13,985 bases of DNA from contig PWRV01000131.1 of the NCBI GenBank assembly GCA_003563455.1, positions 1 to 13,985 of the forward strand, written 5' to 3'. The translations under genes and the position numbers were made by a program. This document shows positions 13,498-13,985 of the stretch, one piece after another. The stretch's first letter is position 1, and each line of letters starts with the position of its first letter. The notes under the pieces were generated by a model that did not search any database, was not told the origin of the DNA, and saw nothing but the letters and a program-made list of their open reading frames with translations. Source of the DNA: Thioalkalivibrio sp. GTDB taxonomy: Bacteria > Pseudomonadota > Gammaproteobacteria > Ectothiorhodospirales > Ectothiorhodospiraceae.

Positions 13498-13506
13498 TGT
13501 TATGAT
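13498..13506 (+). promoter_or_regulatory. Candidate extended -10 for pcnB
   Basis: TGT followed by TATGAT (13501-13506, 5/6 to consensus) is an extended -10 in the 67-nt gap before pcnB. No clear -35 is seen. The predicted start site is ~25 nt before the pcnB GTG, leaving a short leader. Confidence 0.45.
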
Positions 13507-13536
13507 ACGGCCCTTTTCGAACGATGACGAATCCTG

Positions 13537-13985
13537 GTGAGCGAAGCGGTCCAAGTCCCTGTACAACCGCGGGTCTATTCCCGCGATAAGCACCCGATCT
13601 CGCGCGCATCGATCAGCGATAACGCGCTCAAGGTCCTTTATCGGCTGCGGGATGCGGGCTTTCGCAGTTGCCTCGTGGGCGGCGGCGTCCGGGATCTGCT
13701 CCTCGGTCGTGAACCCAAGGACTTCGACGTGGCGACCGATGCGCATCCCGAGGACGTGCGCCGTCTCTTCCGCAACTGCCGCCTGATCGGGCGCCGCTTC
13801 CGGCTGGCTCACGTCACCTTCGGGCGCGAGATCATCGAGGTCGCCACCTTTCGGGCGCCGTTCGGTGCCGAGGACGAGGAGGGCAACATCGAGCTCAGCG
13901 AGGACGGTCGCATTCTCCGGGACAACAGCTACGGCACCATCGAGCAGGATGCGTGGCGGCGTGACTTCACCATCAACGCGCTCTA
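13537..13985 (+). CDS. pcnB: Poly(A) polymerase I, N-terminal part (runs off window)
   Basis: 149 residues visible, still open at the window end. Residues ~18-40 (KHPISRASISDNALKVLYRLRDAG) are the PcnB lead-in. The nucleotidyltransferase core has VGGGVRDLLLG (48-58) with the catalytic Asp pair DFD (62-64) in KDFDVATDAHPEDVR, then RLAHVTFGREIIEVATFR. The visible end RRDFTINAL (141-149) is the next conserved motif. The KHPIS start region and SDNALKVLYRL favour PcnB over tRNA CCA-adding enzyme. PcnB adds 3' poly(A) tails that promote RNA decay. The start is GTG at 13537; an ATG at 13524 is in another frame. In many gammaproteobacteria folK follows pcnB, beyond this window. Confidence 0.92.
   Translation, partial: MSEAVQVPVQPRVYSRDKHPISRASISDNALKVLYRLRDAGFRSCLVGGGVRDLLLGREPKDFDVATDAHPEDVRRLFRNCRLIGRRFRLAHVTFGREIIEVATFRAPFGAEDEEGNIELSEDGRILRDNSYGTIEQDAWRRDFTINAL

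Noticed and set aside
13524..13536. ATG at 13524 as the pcnB start
   Set aside because: It is in a different frame from the PcnB motifs; the GTG at 13537 is in frame.

Overview
This is a high-GC bacterial window with densely packed genes, many of them coupled by 1- to 4-nt overlaps. The gene set (TonB/ExbB/ExbD, Hsp15, PcnB, YcgN, LrgAB) points to a gammaproteobacterium. One gene is a very clear match to CsoS1D, the double-stacked shell protein of alpha-carboxysomes. The host is therefore probably an autotroph, plausibly a sulfur-oxidising Ectothiorhodospiraceae/Thioalkalivibrio-like organism. The carboxysome call follows from protein motifs; the taxonomic guess is inference.

Layout. Positions 1-1723 (+) hold the 3' part of tonB, with a slippage-prone 12-bp repeat encoding Pro-Glu, then exbB and exbD: an energy-transduction operon for TonB-dependent outer-membrane uptake, closed by a hairpin. 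Positions 1990-4505 (-) hold a patatin-like phospholipase translationally coupled to a GntP-type permease. After a long imperfect inverted repeat come the membrane pair lrgA-lrgB/cidA-cidB (4786-5897, +) and a REP-like inverted repeat.

The middle (6005-10292) is the most unusual part. A small XPF-type ERCC4-HhH nuclease (-) diverges from a solitary csoS1D (+, 7115-7747). No RuBisCO, CsoS2, carbonic anhydrase or other shell gene is in view. Convergent with csoS1D is a minus-strand series of a Tat-exported metallo-beta-lactamase-fold protein, a WYL-domain regulator and a HIRAN-domain protein. The HIRAN gene has its own promoter-like -10 and a perfect palindrome over the -35 position, a good candidate operator for the adjacent WYL protein.

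The right end (10732-13985) holds a membrane-anchored protein of unknown function coupled to a YcgN-family cysteine-cluster protein, a convergent GST-family gene, then hslR (Hsp15), a Nudix hydrolase coupled to it, and the 5' part of pcnB (poly(A) polymerase), which runs off the window.

No tRNA, rRNA, CRISPR array, IS element or prophage gene was seen. The best candidates for something under-described are the orphan csoS1D beside a DNA-repair-like nuclease and the WYL/HIRAN pair with its palindrome.
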